From contig JAPOWG010000037.1 of NCBI GenBank assembly GCA_026707745.1, forward strand, positions 1 through 64,000: DNA of 64,000 bases, given 5' to 3'. Made by a program: the position numbers and the translations under genes. The notes under the pieces were generated by a model. The model was given only the letters and a program-made list of their open reading frames with translations, searched no databases and was not told where the DNA came from. Position 1 is the first letter of the stretch; the number at the start of each line of letters is the position of its first letter. Origin of the DNA: Chloroflexota bacterium (GTDB taxonomy: Bacteria > Chloroflexota > Anaerolineae > Aggregatilineales > Phototrophicaceae). Of this stretch, positions 7,650 through 16,683 are shown one piece after another.

Positions 7650-8981
7650 TTAGCCACAGTCACTGATTCGTGTGACATAACCGATATTGACCCAGCCCGT
7701 CTGGCCCTGATAGTCGACCTTGTACCAGGCTTCAAGTCGTTCCGTCGCCGTCATCTCCGCCAGATAAGGGATTTCGGCAAGGATCTCATAACCGAGGCCG
7801 GGTCCAGCCCGGAAGTTAATGATATCGCTCGCCCTCAGAGAACAGTTGCTCAGTGACGTTCCGGACAATTCAGCCTGTCCGGAATTCACTAGGCTCCCAG
7901 GGACAGCGCTCGCGGCGCTGGCGCCGCAGCCGGACCCCGGCTTTACATAGGCGCCATTGACCCAACCGGTCAACTCTTCATAGAAGACCCTGTACCATTC
8001 GCCATTTCTGACGGTCGCGTCCAGACGAGTCTCGCGAGGAATGATGGCTAAACGCGCGTGAAAAATGCTGGAACCGCTGCGGAGACTGAGATTCGAGAAT
8101 GTGGTTAGTTGGCAGTTGCTAAGGATAGCGCTCTCGGCTTGTATGGCGGACGCAGCCGGAGAGCTGTCGCTCGCGTCGCTGACGGGTTCACTGGCGGGTT
8201 CACTGGCGGGTTCGCTGACGGGTTCACTGACGGGTTCGCTGACAGGTTCACTGACGGGTTCGCTGGTTTGGAGCAGCACCACCGTGCCCGCGCGATCAAT
8301 GATACCGCAGGTCATGCCGTCGACAGTTTGCGAGGCTAAATCCGATATGGCGCGCGGCGAGGTAGCGGCATCCAGAAACTTCAGCGTACCGCGGTTGCGG
8401 AAGCAGACCTGAATGCCGGCTTCGACAATGTGCCAGATATCAACAGCATCAAGGACACCCTGCTCGATCAAATCGGCGATGCCAACGCCGGCCGGGCCAA
8501 CCCGCTTGCACTGGGCATTATAGGGGCTGTTGCTGCTGACCAGGATATCCGCTGGCAGGTAGGAGCAAGTATCAACCGAAGGACGCGGTGTCACGGTTTT
8601 ACGCGGGGCGCCTTCCGGGCAAAGATCCGACTGTTTCACTCTTAAGCTGATTTTCTCGGTGCCATAGACTGCACTATTGTTGATGTACGCGTCCACAAGG
8701 AAAGTATATTTTTTACCGGTCTTTAGTTCATCGATTTCGCAGGAACTGTCGGAGGATCGGCAGATGACCTTATAACCATCCGAAGGATCGACAATCTCAT
8801 AAAGAGATGCCCCGCGCGCGGCTTTCCAGCTTATGCGAACAGTGTTGTCGCAAATTGGACCTATTTCTATGTCATCGGGCCGAAATTCCTGCGCCAGCGT
8901 ACCTGTGGCGCTCAGCAACAAGATAACAGCCAGCCAGTAATGTAGGCGCTTTCCCAAAAATCTAATGTCGTTTCCCATCAT
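7650..8981 (-). CDS. secreted protein with FnIII-like domain, Ser-Glu-Pro repeat linker and two SH3b domains
   Basis: The 443-residue product has an N-terminal hydrophobic segment ending near TGTLAQEF. A fibronectin-III-like domain (about 35-115) contains VRISWKAARGASLYEIVD and KTGKKYTFLVDAYIN. A Cys-containing middle region is followed by about seven four-residue SEPV/SEPA units. Two SH3b (SH3_3-type) domains close the protein, each with RxGxx...IP...WYxVxYxxxxGWVNxxYV: the first includes LRSGSSIFHARLAIIP and the second FRAGPGLGYEILAEIP. SH3b domains commonly bind cell-wall or surface ligands, so an envelope-associated adhesive role is likely. No enzyme domain is evident. ATG codons occur at 8981 and 8978, and either could be used. 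Confidence 0.75.
   Translation of the reverse strand: MMGNDIRFLGKRLHYWLAVILLLSATGTLAQEFRPDDIEIGPICDNTVRISWKAARGASLYEIVDPSDGYKVICRSSDSSCEIDELKTGKKYTFLVDAYINNSAVYGTEKISLRVKQSDLCPEGAPRKTVTPRPSVDTCSYLPADILVSSNSPYNAQCKRVGPAGVGIADLIEQGVLDAVDIWHIVEAGIQVCFRNRGTLKFLDAATSPRAISDLASQTVDGMTCGIIDRAGTVVLLQTSEPVSEPVSEPVSEPVSEPASEPASEPVSDASDSSPAASAIQAESAILSNCQLTTFSNLSLRSGSSIFHARLAIIPRETRLDATVRNGEWYRVFYEELTGWVNGAYVKPGSGCGASAASAVPGSLVNSGQAELSGTSLSNCSLRASDIINFRAGPGLGYEILAEIPYLAEMTATERLEAWYKVDYQGQTGWVNIGYVTRISDCG
8181..8264. repeat. 12-bp tandem repeat encoding SEPV/SEPA units
   Basis: About seven near-identical 12-base units lie inside the 7650-8981 gene and encode a Pro-rich spacer between its domains. The copy number is a whole number of codons, so it can change without breaking the frame. 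Confidence 0.8.
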
Positions 8982-9000
8982 GATTATTTTCCCTAATTAT

Positions 9001-9104
9001 CTCTTTTTTAACAAATCACCTTGTTCTTGCAAGGAGAAAGCTCGTTATTTTCTGCGAGCGCGACATTCTTGTGGACGATTCGCCGGTTACGCGCCGAGCG
9101 GCTT
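9001..9104 (+). repeat. dispersed repeat with TTATTTTxxGxGAGCGCG core, copy 1
   Basis: The order of blocks is CTCTTTTTTAACAAA, then GTTATTTTCTGCGAGCGCG, then CGCCGGTTACGCGCCGAGCGGC. The same order occurs at 15909 and 17577 on this strand and, inverted, at 9510 and 42264. The copies are diverged but collinear over roughly 60-100 bp. Confidence 0.6.
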
Positions 9105-9509
9105 ATCTCCCCGGCGGATATCCGCCAAACCGCTGACTGCGACCAAGAAACCGCAAATCCGCGCTCACAAATTACTTGGCTTTGTCGAAGCGTTTGGAAT
9201 CCCTAAACGCAAACTGACATAAGCAGCCTACGCGCCATTCGCAGACCAAGTATAAACAAATCATACAACAGGTTTGCTAAAATGTCTACAATGCGCCATT
9301 GTCGGGGATGGTGAAGACTCAGGATAGCGCCTTGGCGGGCGCTTGTGAAAGTATCTCTGCGACCGCCCTGTCCTTGGCGTTTATTGAGAGCCTGCACCGC
9401 ACGCGCTCTGTGCGTATCCCTTGAAATCCACCGCTCTCCCATTGTCGGGAGCAGTGAAAATCGTGAATATCACACTGTTTAAGATTCCGCGCGCAAGATT
9501 CGCCATTGC

Positions 9510-9609
9510 CATTGGCGACAGCGAAAGAGCCCCAGGCATGTCCCGCTCACACAAAATAATAAGACCTTCAGTTCAGCCCTCGGGCAGCATCTTATCAAGA
9601 AAAAGACAC
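9510..9609 (-). repeat. dispersed repeat with TTATTTTGTGTGAGCG core, copy 2
   Basis: On the minus strand it reads TCTTTTTCTTGATAAG, then TTATTATTTTGTGTGAGCGG, then TCTTTCGCTGTCGCC. This matches the block order of the other copies; the ends are approximate. Confidence 0.55.
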
Positions 9610-9884
9610 AAAGCGGCTGTGGCGGAATAGCTATGACATCCAGAAGATTCACCACTCCGAATTGTAATACAAGTTCCTGCTGCCAAATCTCGATTGGACT
9701 TGACAGATGGACATAGATGGTCCTGTAATTGGTCCGATCATCTTGCTATCATAAGGCGTGATGAAAACTGCGGACATAGTGGCTTGGCGGGTTCTTGTGA
9801 AGACATCCCAGCAATTCCAAGTATGTAATGAGGATGATTGCAGAATGAATGAAATTACCCAAACAACCGAAGAGTTGTACGTGC

Positions 9885-9960
9885 GAGAAGGCGGCTCGCC
9901 CACCCGTTGCTGTAGATTTTCGATCAGTCTTCGCATGACTAACTTGGCACTACTTCTGTA
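9885..9960. repeat. degenerate relative of the 3603-3720 repeat region
   Basis: GGCGGCTCGCCCACCCGTTGCTGTAGATTTTCG and, further on, GCATGACTAACTTGGCACTACTTCTG parallel the inner part and right flank of the composite element at 3603-3720, in the same order and spacing. It has lost the flanking hairpin arms. Confidence 0.45.
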
Positions 9961-10266
9961 GGTCAATGAAAGTAATGAGAATGTGAAAATGCTTTTGTTC
10001 AACCCCACCCGCCGGCCTGTTCCTCCCGAGATCCTCCCGTTCAACGAGGGGCGGAAATCCCGAATCATCAAGGAGGGGAAGCGCTAATAGCGGGATTTGG
10101 AAAGAATTCAGAACTTTCACTAGAAATGAAGTTTCTTCGCATTATTTCATTAGAACTGCTTCTGTCCCTGGTGTTGATAAGAACCTGTGCCAGGCGCGGC
10201 AAGCGCGCGGACTTTTTCACCACTCCCGCTATCACCCAGCGCTAGATCTGGAACGGAGCCAAACCA

Positions 10267-11757
10267 TTGTTTGAACTAGCCAGCAACCTCACGCTCGATC
10301 GCGAGAGCGAAGAGCCGATTTATCGTCAACTCATTCGACAGATTCGAGCGCATATCGACAGGGGGCTTTTGCCAGCGGGGGCGCGCCTGCCCGCCAGCCG
10401 AGATCTCGCCCGTCAACTCAGCATCAGCCGCATCAGCGTGGTCAACGCCTATGCTGATCTGCGCGGGTCCGGTCTCCTCAGCGCACATGCCGGGCGTGGC
10501 ACCTTCGTCGCTAGAGAACGTGAAACATCCCAGCATGTCGATGGCGCGCCACCTCCGCGCCAGACGACATCAGGCCGCGCTTCGTCCGTCCGCGAGATGA
10601 TGCGCCTCGCCCGCAAGCCGGGCGTTATCAACTTCGGCCACGGCGCGCCGCCCAAGGAATTCTTCCCCATCCGTCACATGCAAGAAGCCATCAACCACGT
10701 CATCGAGCGCGATGGCGCCGACGCCCTCTCGTATGAAGTGCCGGAAGGCTATCTGCCGCTGCGGGTCGCCGTGCGCGACTATGTGCGCGCCATCGGCATC
10801 GAGTGCCGTCACGACGATGTGCTGATAACGGGCGGCGCCCAGCAAGCTATCGACCTGGTCCTGCAATCGCTGATGAGCGAGGGCGAAACGCTCGTCACCG
10901 CCAGCCCCACCTATCTTGGCATCATGGATATTGCCGGAGCCCGCCGCGCGCACATCCAGGGTATCCCCATCGACGAAGAGGGTATTCGCATCGATGTTTT
11001 GGCCCAGGTGCTGGAAAACCATCGTCCGCGCCTGATTTATGTCATGCCCAGTTTCCAGAATCCCACCGGACATTTGATGCCGATGTACCGCCGTCGTCAA
11101 CTCATCCGCCTGGCCGAACGACATGGCATTCCCATCCTGGAAGATGAAGTCTATCGCGAATTCCGCTTTGATGGCGAATCCCTGCCGCCATTAAAGGCCC
11201 TGGACGAAAGCGGAGTTGTCATCCACGCCAACGCCTTTACCAAAATGCTGCTGCCGGGCATGCGCATCGGCTACTTGATCGCCGCCGGACCTTACTACGA
11301 GCGACTTGTGCGCGTCAAGCAGGCGGCCGATATCTCCACCTCGGGCTTGAACCAGCGCACCATCCACCTGCTGTTGGAACGGGGCGTCCTCGCCAAGCAG
11401 TTGGAACATAACCGCCTGGAGCTGCGCCGCCGCCGCGATGCGGCGCTGGCCGCCGCCGAAGGGCACTTGCCGCCCGGCAGCGCCTGGTATTCGCCGCAAG
11501 GGGGCTTGTACCTGTGGGTAGAACTGCCCGCCGATGGTCCCAGCGCAGCCGAAACCTTCATCAGCGCCATCCAGCACGATGTCGCCTTCGCCATCGGCAG
11601 CATGTTTTACACCGGCGACGGCGGCTCGCACGCCATGCGCTTGAATTACGGGATTCACAAGCCGCATGTGATCACCGAGGGCTTCCGCAGGATCGGCGCG
11701 GCTTGGGATGCGCTGGTGGCAGAGTATGGCGGCGTCGAGCGCTCTGCGGTGTTGTAA
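10267..11757 (+). CDS. MocR-type transcriptional regulator (GntR HTH + class I aminotransferase)
   Basis: The 496-residue protein has an N-terminal GntR winged helix (about 1-85) with EEPIYRQLIRQIRAHIDRGLLPAGARLPASRDLARQL and GRGTFVARE. It is joined to a fold-type I aminotransferase domain (about 115-485). Visible cofactor-site features are TGGAQQAIDLV, PSFQNPTG and Lys326 in FTKMLLPGMRIGYL, the expected PLP Schiff-base lysine. MocR proteins sense PLP or an amino-acid ligand and control neighbouring pathways; the target here is unknown. The start is TTG at 10267, selected because GGAG lies at 10255-10258 and the HTH begins at once. An alternative call as a true 2-aminoadipate-type aminotransferase is less likely because of the HTH. 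Confidence 0.88.
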   Translation: MFELASNLTLDRESEEPIYRQLIRQIRAHIDRGLLPAGARLPASRDLARQLSISRISVVNAYADLRGSGLLSAHAGRGTFVARERETSQHVDGAPPPRQTTSGRASSVREMMRLARKPGVINFGHGAPPKEFFPIRHMQEAINHVIERDGADALSYEVPEGYLPLRVAVRDYVRAIGIECRHDDVLITGGAQQAIDLVLQSLMSEGETLVTASPTYLGIMDIAGARRAHIQGIPIDEEGIRIDVLAQVLENHRPRLIYVMPSFQNPTGHLMPMYRRRQLIRLAERHGIPILEDEVYREFRFDGESLPPLKALDESGVVIHANAFTKMLLPGMRIGYLIAAGPYYERLVRVKQAADISTSGLNQRTIHLLLERGVLAKQLEHNRLELRRRRDAALAAAEGHLPPGSAWYSPQGGLYLWVELPADGPSAAETFISAIQHDVAFAIGSMFYTGDGGSHAMRLNYGIHKPHVITEGFRRIGAAWDALVAEYGGVERSAVL

Positions 11758-11778
11758 ACCACACGCAACAAGGAGCCG

Positions 11779-11802
11779 GTAGGGGCGAGCCTTGGCTCGT
11801 CC
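11779..11802. repeat. GTAGGGGCGA-family hairpin
   Basis: GTAGGGGCGAGC, a four-base loop and GCTCGTCC form a stem-loop just after the MocR stop codon. It is closely related to the right arm of the 3603 element and has no T-run, so it is not an obvious intrinsic terminator. Confidence 0.6.
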
Positions 11803-11834
11803 GTGTTCTGTCACTCTTTCGTCCATCATCACCT

Positions 11835-11862
11835 TTAACAAACGCAACGTTCGATATATACT
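11835..11862 (+). promoter_or_regulatory. sigma-70-type promoter for the coiled-coil gene at 11899
   Basis: TTAACA at 11835-11840 and TATACT at 11857-11862 are 16 bp apart, giving a short leader with AGAGAG before the ATG at 11899. Confidence 0.45.
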
Positions 11863-11898
11863 CGACTCATACCAACCAACATCAAAGAGAGACGCGAC

Positions 11899-12111
11899 AT
11901 GGCTACCACCGATATACGTTTCAAACGCATGAATGATGAATACCAGAGCGTCCGAAACGCTCAGGACAACTTGTTTGATAAAGTAGACACACTTGAGGCC
12001 GCCATTCTGGGATTGACAGAAGCGGTTGCAGAAAACTCGCGCAAGCTGGACGCTCTCCTAGAGCACCTCGACGTGCCCTACAAACCGCCCGCTGGCTTCA
12101 TCAAAGAATGA
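11899..12111 (+). CDS. small coiled-coil protein, solitary member of the TDIR..PAGF family
   Basis: This 70-residue protein has three parts: a head (TDIRFKRMNDEYQSVRNAQDNLFDKVD), a short heptad-like stretch with LTEAVAENSRKLDALLEHL, and a tail (LDVPYKPPAGFIKE). Head and tail are the same as those of four tandem genes at 42500-43610; this copy lacks their expandable middle and is the most diverged. The pattern predicts a short alpha-helical, probably oligomeric cytosolic protein. No function is known to me. It has its own promoter and an AGAGAG ribosome binding site. Being 30 kb from the array, it shows the family is dispersed rather than a single local duplication. Confidence 0.75.
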   Translation: MATTDIRFKRMNDEYQSVRNAQDNLFDKVDTLEAAILGLTEAVAENSRKLDALLEHLDVPYKPPAGFIKE

Positions 12112-12287
12112 GTGGCAGGCAGTAAGAAGCCTGCGACAACCTCAGGTAGAAGGTCAATAACTTCGAAACCGCGCTCTCGTTGTATTGCGCACTCTTGAAA
12201 CGCCTGCCAATGCCGAATTTCTCGACGTGTTGGCACACGCTATCAGGAACGCCCATGCCTGTATCGGAGCCCTCGGTGGTGCAAATC

Positions 12288-13208
12288 CTACCGCCGGAAC
12301 AACAAATTCACCACGCTCATGTCGCCCAGCATGCGCGCCGTCTCCCGCGCCACCAACGCCTCATCGCCCCAATCTCGCAGCGAGCCGTCCGCCTCTATCG
12401 CTTCGACGTGGCTGAAACCCATGCCCAGCGTCTCGTCCAGCGCCGCCCCCGGATCGAAACCGAAGGCCTTCAGCGCGCTGGGATTGTACTCCATCACCAG
12501 CGTCATCCTCGGTGAAGCGGCGATAGTATCTCGCATACCGCGCAGCGCGCCCAGTTCCGCGCCTTCGATATCCATCTTGACCATATCCACCCGTTCAATG
12601 CCCAGCTCCGCCAGGCAGGTGTCGATGGTGGCGGTCTCGACTCGGAAGCGCTGCATCTCGAAGGCTTCTTGCCCGCGCGGCGCGATATCCTCCGCGCCCA
12701 TCCGCGCGCGCTGCAAATGCGCCAGTGATTCGTCGTAATGCAGCGAACCGCTGGCGGACATCATCAGATAGTCGTAAAGCTCGGCGCTGCCTGCGGCTTC
12801 CGCAACCGCCACTTGCAGCGGGGTCGCATTGGCCAGCGCGCGCGTATTGTGCCGTAGCACCTGGTGCGTTCGTGGATGTGGCTCGAAGGCGATGACGCGT
12901 CCCCCCCTCCCGGTCAAGCGCGAAAGCAAGCGCGTGTAATAGCCGACGTGAGCGCCGACGTCCAGCGCGATCATGCCGGGCTTGACCAACTGCCGCAGCA
13001 GTTGAGCCGTCTCGATCTCGTGTTGGCCTGTAAGCAGTTCCAGCCGGAACCAAAAGGGATCTTCGGGAATGGTTTTGAAGTCGTAACGGCGTTCGAGCGC
13101 GGGCATGAGCAGCCGATCCATCAGTCGGTGCATAGCGATATGCGCAGGACGAACACGTTTAACGGTCTTGCGGTACAGGCTTAGGCTGGAATCGAAAAGG
13201 CGCATCAT
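12288..13208 (-). CDS. FkbM-family SAM-dependent methyltransferase
   Basis: The 306-residue protein carries the FkbM arrangement: GMIALDVGAHVGYYTRLLSRL (motif I, near residue 85), VIAFEPHPRTHQVLRHN, and the conserved VDMVKMDIEGAELGALRGM near residue 205. FkbM enzymes methylate hydroxyl groups on sugars, polyketides or glycolipids; the acceptor is not known. The N-terminal roughly 60 residues are basic and helical. The start is uncertain: ATG occurs at 13208 and 13205 and TTG at 13232, none with a good ribosome binding site. It stands alone between the small coiled-coil gene and the TPR pair. The preceding gap (12112-12287) shows nothing. Confidence 0.85.
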   Translation of the reverse strand: MMRLFDSSLSLYRKTVKRVRPAHIAMHRLMDRLLMPALERRYDFKTIPEDPFWFRLELLTGQHEIETAQLLRQLVKPGMIALDVGAHVGYYTRLLSRLTGRGGRVIAFEPHPRTHQVLRHNTRALANATPLQVAVAEAAGSAELYDYLMMSASGSLHYDESLAHLQRARMGAEDIAPRGQEAFEMQRFRVETATIDTCLAELGIERVDMVKMDIEGAELGALRGMRDTIAASPRMTLVMEYNPSALKAFGFDPGAALDETLGMGFSHVEAIEADGSLRDWGDEALVARETARMLGDMSVVNLLFRR

Positions 13209-13262
13209 AATCGGGCAAGCAGCTGAGTCCAAAAAACAGCCTAGCCGAGCGCCCCGCGCTGG

Positions 13263-14477
13263 TCAATCCTGAAACGACACCGGCGCGGACGCAGTCTCGA
13301 TGCACGTTATATCGCTGTTGATCGCTTCCAGGCCTTGCTGTATCCGATCAATCGTGTCGCTGTAACCGGTTGCCGCCTCGGCCAGCGCCAACGATTCCTG
13401 AAGCAGCGTCCAGCCGGTTGTGCAGTCGCCGGTGTAATAATGTGACAAACCCAGTCGATAGCGGCAGGACAAATCGTAGGCGCCGTCATCATGATCCAGG
13501 CATTGTTGGAAAGTATCGCGCGAATCAACAAAGCGGCGCTCGCGGTAGTAGAGCAGCCCAAGGTGAAAGAGCGCTTCGGCATCGCTGCTGTCGTTGGCTA
13601 CGGAGTCCTCGCAGAAGCCGAGCGCGCGCGCGAATTGCCCGACTTTGCGATAGGCCAGGCAGAGCCGCAGCATGGCGCGGGCATTGCGCGAGTCAATCGC
13701 CAGAATGCGGTCGTAGAGATCAATCGCTTGCTGGTCTTGATCGCGCGCCAGATAAAGCGCCGCCAGCTCGAAGTGTACGGGCAAGTAGGCGGGACGCAAT
13801 TCGATGGCGCGTTCGAGGTGCTCCGCCGCTTCGTCATAAGCGCCGACGGACTGCAGGGCGTAGGCATAGGCGCGGACAAGCTCGGCATCGCCGGGATTGA
13901 TCGACAAGCCGCGTTCGCCCGCTTCCAGCCCATCGGGCCAGCGTTGCGTGTCAATGTAGGCGCGGCTCAGCGTCCCGTAGAGCGGCGTGAATCCGGGATT
14001 AAAATCAAGTCCCGAAAGCGCGACCGGGATAGCGACGGCGGGTTGACCCTGCGCCACCAGCGCGGCGGACTTCAGCGCAAATCCGTACGCGTCGCTGGCG
14101 TCAAGGTCGATGATGCGCTCGGCATATGCCAACGCTTCTTCGTATCGTCCCAATTCAATCAGGACCTTGCCGTATTCGTAGAGGTAGGCGATGTTGTGCG
14201 GACGCTCCAAAACGGCGGTTGCCATCAGGGCTTCCGCAGCGGAGAAGTCCCCCGCTTGGGCTTGCAAACCAGCGTGCATCGCCAACTCGCTGGGCAATGG
14301 CGTCGGCGTCGCGGGATCGCCAACCAGCGACTCGATGACAAGCTCGACCGCCGTCCGTTGCGACACGACGCTCAAGCCAAGCAACAGACCTAGGATGACA
14401 GCGATCAATGTATTGCGGGTACGGTGACGCTTCGGTTCGCGAAAAAACGGTTGCGAATAATCGCGCCGGATTCTCAT
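13263..14477 (-). CDS. membrane-anchored TPR protein, paralogue of the upstream gene
   Basis: The 404-residue product has a basic cytoplasmic N terminus, one transmembrane helix (about 24-40, LIAVILGLLLGLSVVS), a TPTPLP linker and then 8-9 tetratricopeptide repeats up to about residue 350. Repeats are easily seen in NIAYLYEYGKVLIELGRYEEALAYAERIIDLD and AELVRAYAYALQSVGAYDEAAEHLERAIELRP. It is clearly paralogous to the protein encoded at 14481-15734: same RDYSQPFF/RDHSKPFF start, same TPTP linker, same LYEYGKxLIEL repeat. Only three bases separate the two genes, so they form an operon from a tandem duplication. An extracytoplasmic scaffold role is inferred; there is no enzyme domain. Confidence 0.75.
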   Translation of the reverse strand: MRIRRDYSQPFFREPKRHRTRNTLIAVILGLLLGLSVVSQRTAVELVIESLVGDPATPTPLPSELAMHAGLQAQAGDFSAAEALMATAVLERPHNIAYLYEYGKVLIELGRYEEALAYAERIIDLDASDAYGFALKSAALVAQGQPAVAIPVALSGLDFNPGFTPLYGTLSRAYIDTQRWPDGLEAGERGLSINPGDAELVRAYAYALQSVGAYDEAAEHLERAIELRPAYLPVHFELAALYLARDQDQQAIDLYDRILAIDSRNARAMLRLCLAYRKVGQFARALGFCEDSVANDSSDAEALFHLGLLYYRERRFVDSRDTFQQCLDHDDGAYDLSCRYRLGLSHYYTGDCTTGWTLLQESLALAEAATGYSDTIDRIQQGLEAINSDITCIETASAPVSFQD

Positions 14478-14480
14478 CGC

Positions 14481-15734
14481 CTAGATGCCTCCGATGGGCG
14501 TCGGCGGAATGGCTGTCGGGGGAATAGGCGTCGGCAGTGTTACATTCTCGTAGCCCGCGCAATTCACACGGATGTTGGAAAGTCCGATGTTGATCGTGTC
14601 GATGATCTGATCCGCAACAGCATATTGGAGCGCCTCTTGCAGTACCCCCCAGGCATCGTCGCATTGAGCAAGAAAATAATGCGCCCAACCGCGCAGGTAA
14701 TAGCATTCGACTTCTATCGAGCCGAATTCGACGCAGTTTTCGAAGGACTCGATCGCGCCCTCGTAGTTGCGTCGACTGTATTGCGTCTGTCCCAGCATGC
14801 GCCAGGCCGAGGCGTATTGACTGTTGATCGCAAGCGCCTGTTCACAGTAGCGGCTGCCCTCCTGGAATTCACCCACGGCAGCGAAGGTCTCGCAGAGCCG
14901 CAGGTAGGCTTTCGCATTGTCCGGTTCCAACTCAAGTACACGCCGGTAGATGCCAACGGCCATTTCCGGGACGTCGATGGCGCGGTATTGGGCAGCCAGT
15001 TCAAAATAAGGACCGGGCAAGTTGGGATTGATAGCCACCGCTTGTTCCAGCGTTTCAATCGCCTGGGAATTGCGACCAGTGAATATCAGCGGGATGGAGT
15101 AGGCGCGGTGGGCGAAGGAATCCAGCGGATCGAGTTGGATCGCGCGGTTGCCTCGGCTCAGTCCCTCGTCATATCGACCGATATTGGTGTAGGCAATGGC
15201 AAGGGCGGCGTGCAAGGGAGCAAAGGCCGGGTCGATATCCAGGCCCGATACCGCCAGCGGGATCGCGTTGCCGGGGTCGCTCCACATCAGCGCGCGCGCT
15301 TTCAGGGCGTATCCGCGGACATCGTCCGGCGCGGCGGCGATGGCGCGGTCTCCAATCGGCGCAGCCAGGTCGTACTCGTCCAGTTCGATGAGGATTCTGC
15401 CGTATTCGTAGAGGTAATTGATATCCGCCGGCTGCTGTTCCAGCGCAAGTTCAAATTCCCCCAGCGCATCGCGGACCTTACCCTTGTTATACAGTTCGAT
15501 GCCTACTTGCGCATGCTGGCTGGCGAAGGGCGTGGGGGTGGGCGCGATGCCCAGCAGATCGAGAGCCGCGAATTGCATGCGGTCGTAATTGGTCAGTGTC
15601 ACCAGGATCAAGCCGAAACTGCTGCCTATTGTCAGCAGGACCAGCAACAAGAGCGGTATCCCGCTCAAGCCGCGCCGGCGGCTGCTGAAAAAGGGCTTGC
15701 TGTGGTCGCGCTTGATCCTGCGATTGGGTCTCAT
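14481..15734 (-). CDS. membrane-anchored TPR protein
   Basis: The 417-residue protein has the layout basic N terminus, transmembrane helix (about 27-45, PLLLLVLLTIGSSFGLILV), an APTPTPFA linker and about nine TPR units. Clear repeats include DINYLYEYGRILIELDEYDLA and YASAWRMLGQTQYSRRNYEGAIESFENC. The C terminus ends in a Thr-Pro-Ile-rich tail (TLPTPIPPTAIPPTPIGGI) missing from its downstream paralogue. ATG 15734 is favoured because GGAG lies four bases upstream and the paralogue starts at the equivalent position. With the following gene three bases away, it probably forms a two-protein complex at the cell surface. Partners and cargo are unknown. Confidence 0.75.
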   Translation of the reverse strand: MRPNRRIKRDHSKPFFSSRRRGLSGIPLLLLVLLTIGSSFGLILVTLTNYDRMQFAALDLLGIAPTPTPFASQHAQVGIELYNKGKVRDALGEFELALEQQPADINYLYEYGRILIELDEYDLAAPIGDRAIAAAPDDVRGYALKARALMWSDPGNAIPLAVSGLDIDPAFAPLHAALAIAYTNIGRYDEGLSRGNRAIQLDPLDSFAHRAYSIPLIFTGRNSQAIETLEQAVAINPNLPGPYFELAAQYRAIDVPEMAVGIYRRVLELEPDNAKAYLRLCETFAAVGEFQEGSRYCEQALAINSQYASAWRMLGQTQYSRRNYEGAIESFENCVEFGSIEVECYYLRGWAHYFLAQCDDAWGVLQEALQYAVADQIIDTINIGLSNIRVNCAGYENVTLPTPIPPTAIPPTPIGGI

Positions 15735-15908
15735 TAGGCTCCGTCGCCCAGTAAACAAGATGTCTGTCTCATTATGCCATTATACGGGAATCAGCCTCAA
15801 GTGGCGCGGCATGCGGCTGCTCGCAAGAGCGAGATCATCGGATATCATACGAATTTGAACAATAGACGGGACGGTAGGAGCGGCTCTGTGGGTGGCGTAG
15901 GTTACGTC

Positions 15909-15967
15909 CATTTATATTGTGTGAGCGCGGGAGTCCTTTTCGCCGCTTACGCGTCGAGCGGCTGTGG
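15909..15967 (+). repeat. dispersed TTATxTTGTGTGAGCGCGG repeat, copy 3
   Basis: TTATATTGTGTGAGCGCGG followed by CGCCGCTTACGCGTCGAGCGGC matches the block order of the copies at 9001 and 17577. It lies between the TPR operon and the Nudix gene. The remainder of 15735-16029 holds a degenerate GTAGGAGCGGCT hairpin (about 15873-15900) and a TATAAT at 15992-15997 that probably serves the Nudix gene. Confidence 0.6.
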
Positions 15968-16029
15968 TCAGTTGTCATAGCCGTGCTCGTGTATAATCGC
16001 GCATCAAGCCGAGCAACGAGGAAACAAAC

Positions 16030-16641
16030 ATGAGGGTGAACACCGAATGGGCGCAGCGCATCGCCGCCATCGCCAACACCGGCCTTTATTACGCGAAGGA
16101 CCACTACGACCGCGAGCGCTACCAACAGCTTCTCGATATCGCCGCCGAGATGCTGGGGGGCGCAAACGACACCGCGCCGGAGACCGTCCGCGCCCTGCTG
16201 GACCATGATGATGGCTATATCACACCCAAGGTCGACGTGCGCGGCGCGGTCTTCAATGACGGGAAAGTCTTACTGGTGCAGGAAGCGGGAGACGGCTTAT
16301 GGTCATTGCCGGGCGGCTGGGCCGATGTCGGCGACAGTCCCGCGGGCGCCATCGAGCGCGAGATCCGCGAAGAAAGCGGCTACCAAGCGCGCGCGGTCAA
16401 GCTCATGGCGGTTGATGACCGCAACCGGCGCAATCGCCGATCCATCTTCGCTGTTTACAAGCTCTTCTTCCTCTGCGATCTGATCGGTGGCGAAGCGACA
16501 ACCAGCGAAGAAAGTCTGGCGGTGGACTGGTTCGCGCCAGACAAGCTGCCGCCGCTATCGCAAGGGCGGGTCACCGAGGCGCAGATCGGGCGCTGGTTCC
16601 GTCACTGGCGGCGGCCCGATTTGCCGACCGAGTTCGACTAG
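16030..16641 (+). CDS. Nudix hydrolase with N-terminal Nudix_N_2-like domain
   Basis: The 203-residue protein has an N-terminal helical domain (about 1-60, WAQRIAAIANTGLYYAKDHYDRERYQQLLDIAAEML) typical of the ADP-sugar/YjhB-type subgroup. The Nudix fold follows, with the catalytic box GWADVGDSPAGAIEREIREESGY at about 95-117, in which the REIREE acidic residues bind metal. Nudix enzymes cleave nucleoside diphosphates linked to another moiety; ADP-ribose or NUDT-like substrates are plausible but not proven. The start is supported by GAGGAAA at ideal spacing. The gene is followed 42 bp later by a LysE-family transporter, possibly co-transcribed but not obviously related in function. Confidence 0.88.
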   Translation: MRVNTEWAQRIAAIANTGLYYAKDHYDRERYQQLLDIAAEMLGGANDTAPETVRALLDHDDGYITPKVDVRGAVFNDGKVLLVQEAGDGLWSLPGGWADVGDSPAGAIEREIREESGYQARAVKLMAVDDRNRRNRRSIFAVYKLFFLCDLIGGEATTSEESLAVDWFAPDKLPPLSQGRVTEAQIGRWFRHWRRPDLPTEFD

Positions 16642-16683
16642 CGACATTGTTTTGAAGTAGATGACGAGGGGTCGGGAGCGACG

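Larger units (their letters stand above)
8982..10266. other. 1.3-kb gene-free region rich in decayed repeats
   Basis: No convincing coding region is present; the open frames here are short, overlap on both strands and lack ribosome binding sites. Recognisable content is two copies of the TTATTTTGTGTGAGCG repeat (9001-9104 and 9510-9609) and a degenerate relative of the 3603 element (about 9885-9960). The right end must hold the promoter of the MocR gene at 10267. It looks like a sink for repeat insertions. Confidence 0.6.

Noticed and set aside
8181..8264. Possible CRISPR-like repeats
   Set aside because: The 12-bp units are directly adjacent without spacers and encode a protein linker.
9649..10071. 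Minus-strand open frame of 140 codons in the repeat-rich gap
   Set aside because: No ribosome binding site, odd composition and overlap with a repeat remnant; not supported as a gene.
13491..14393. Plus-strand 300-codon open frame
   Set aside because: It is antisense to the TPR gene and has shadow composition.
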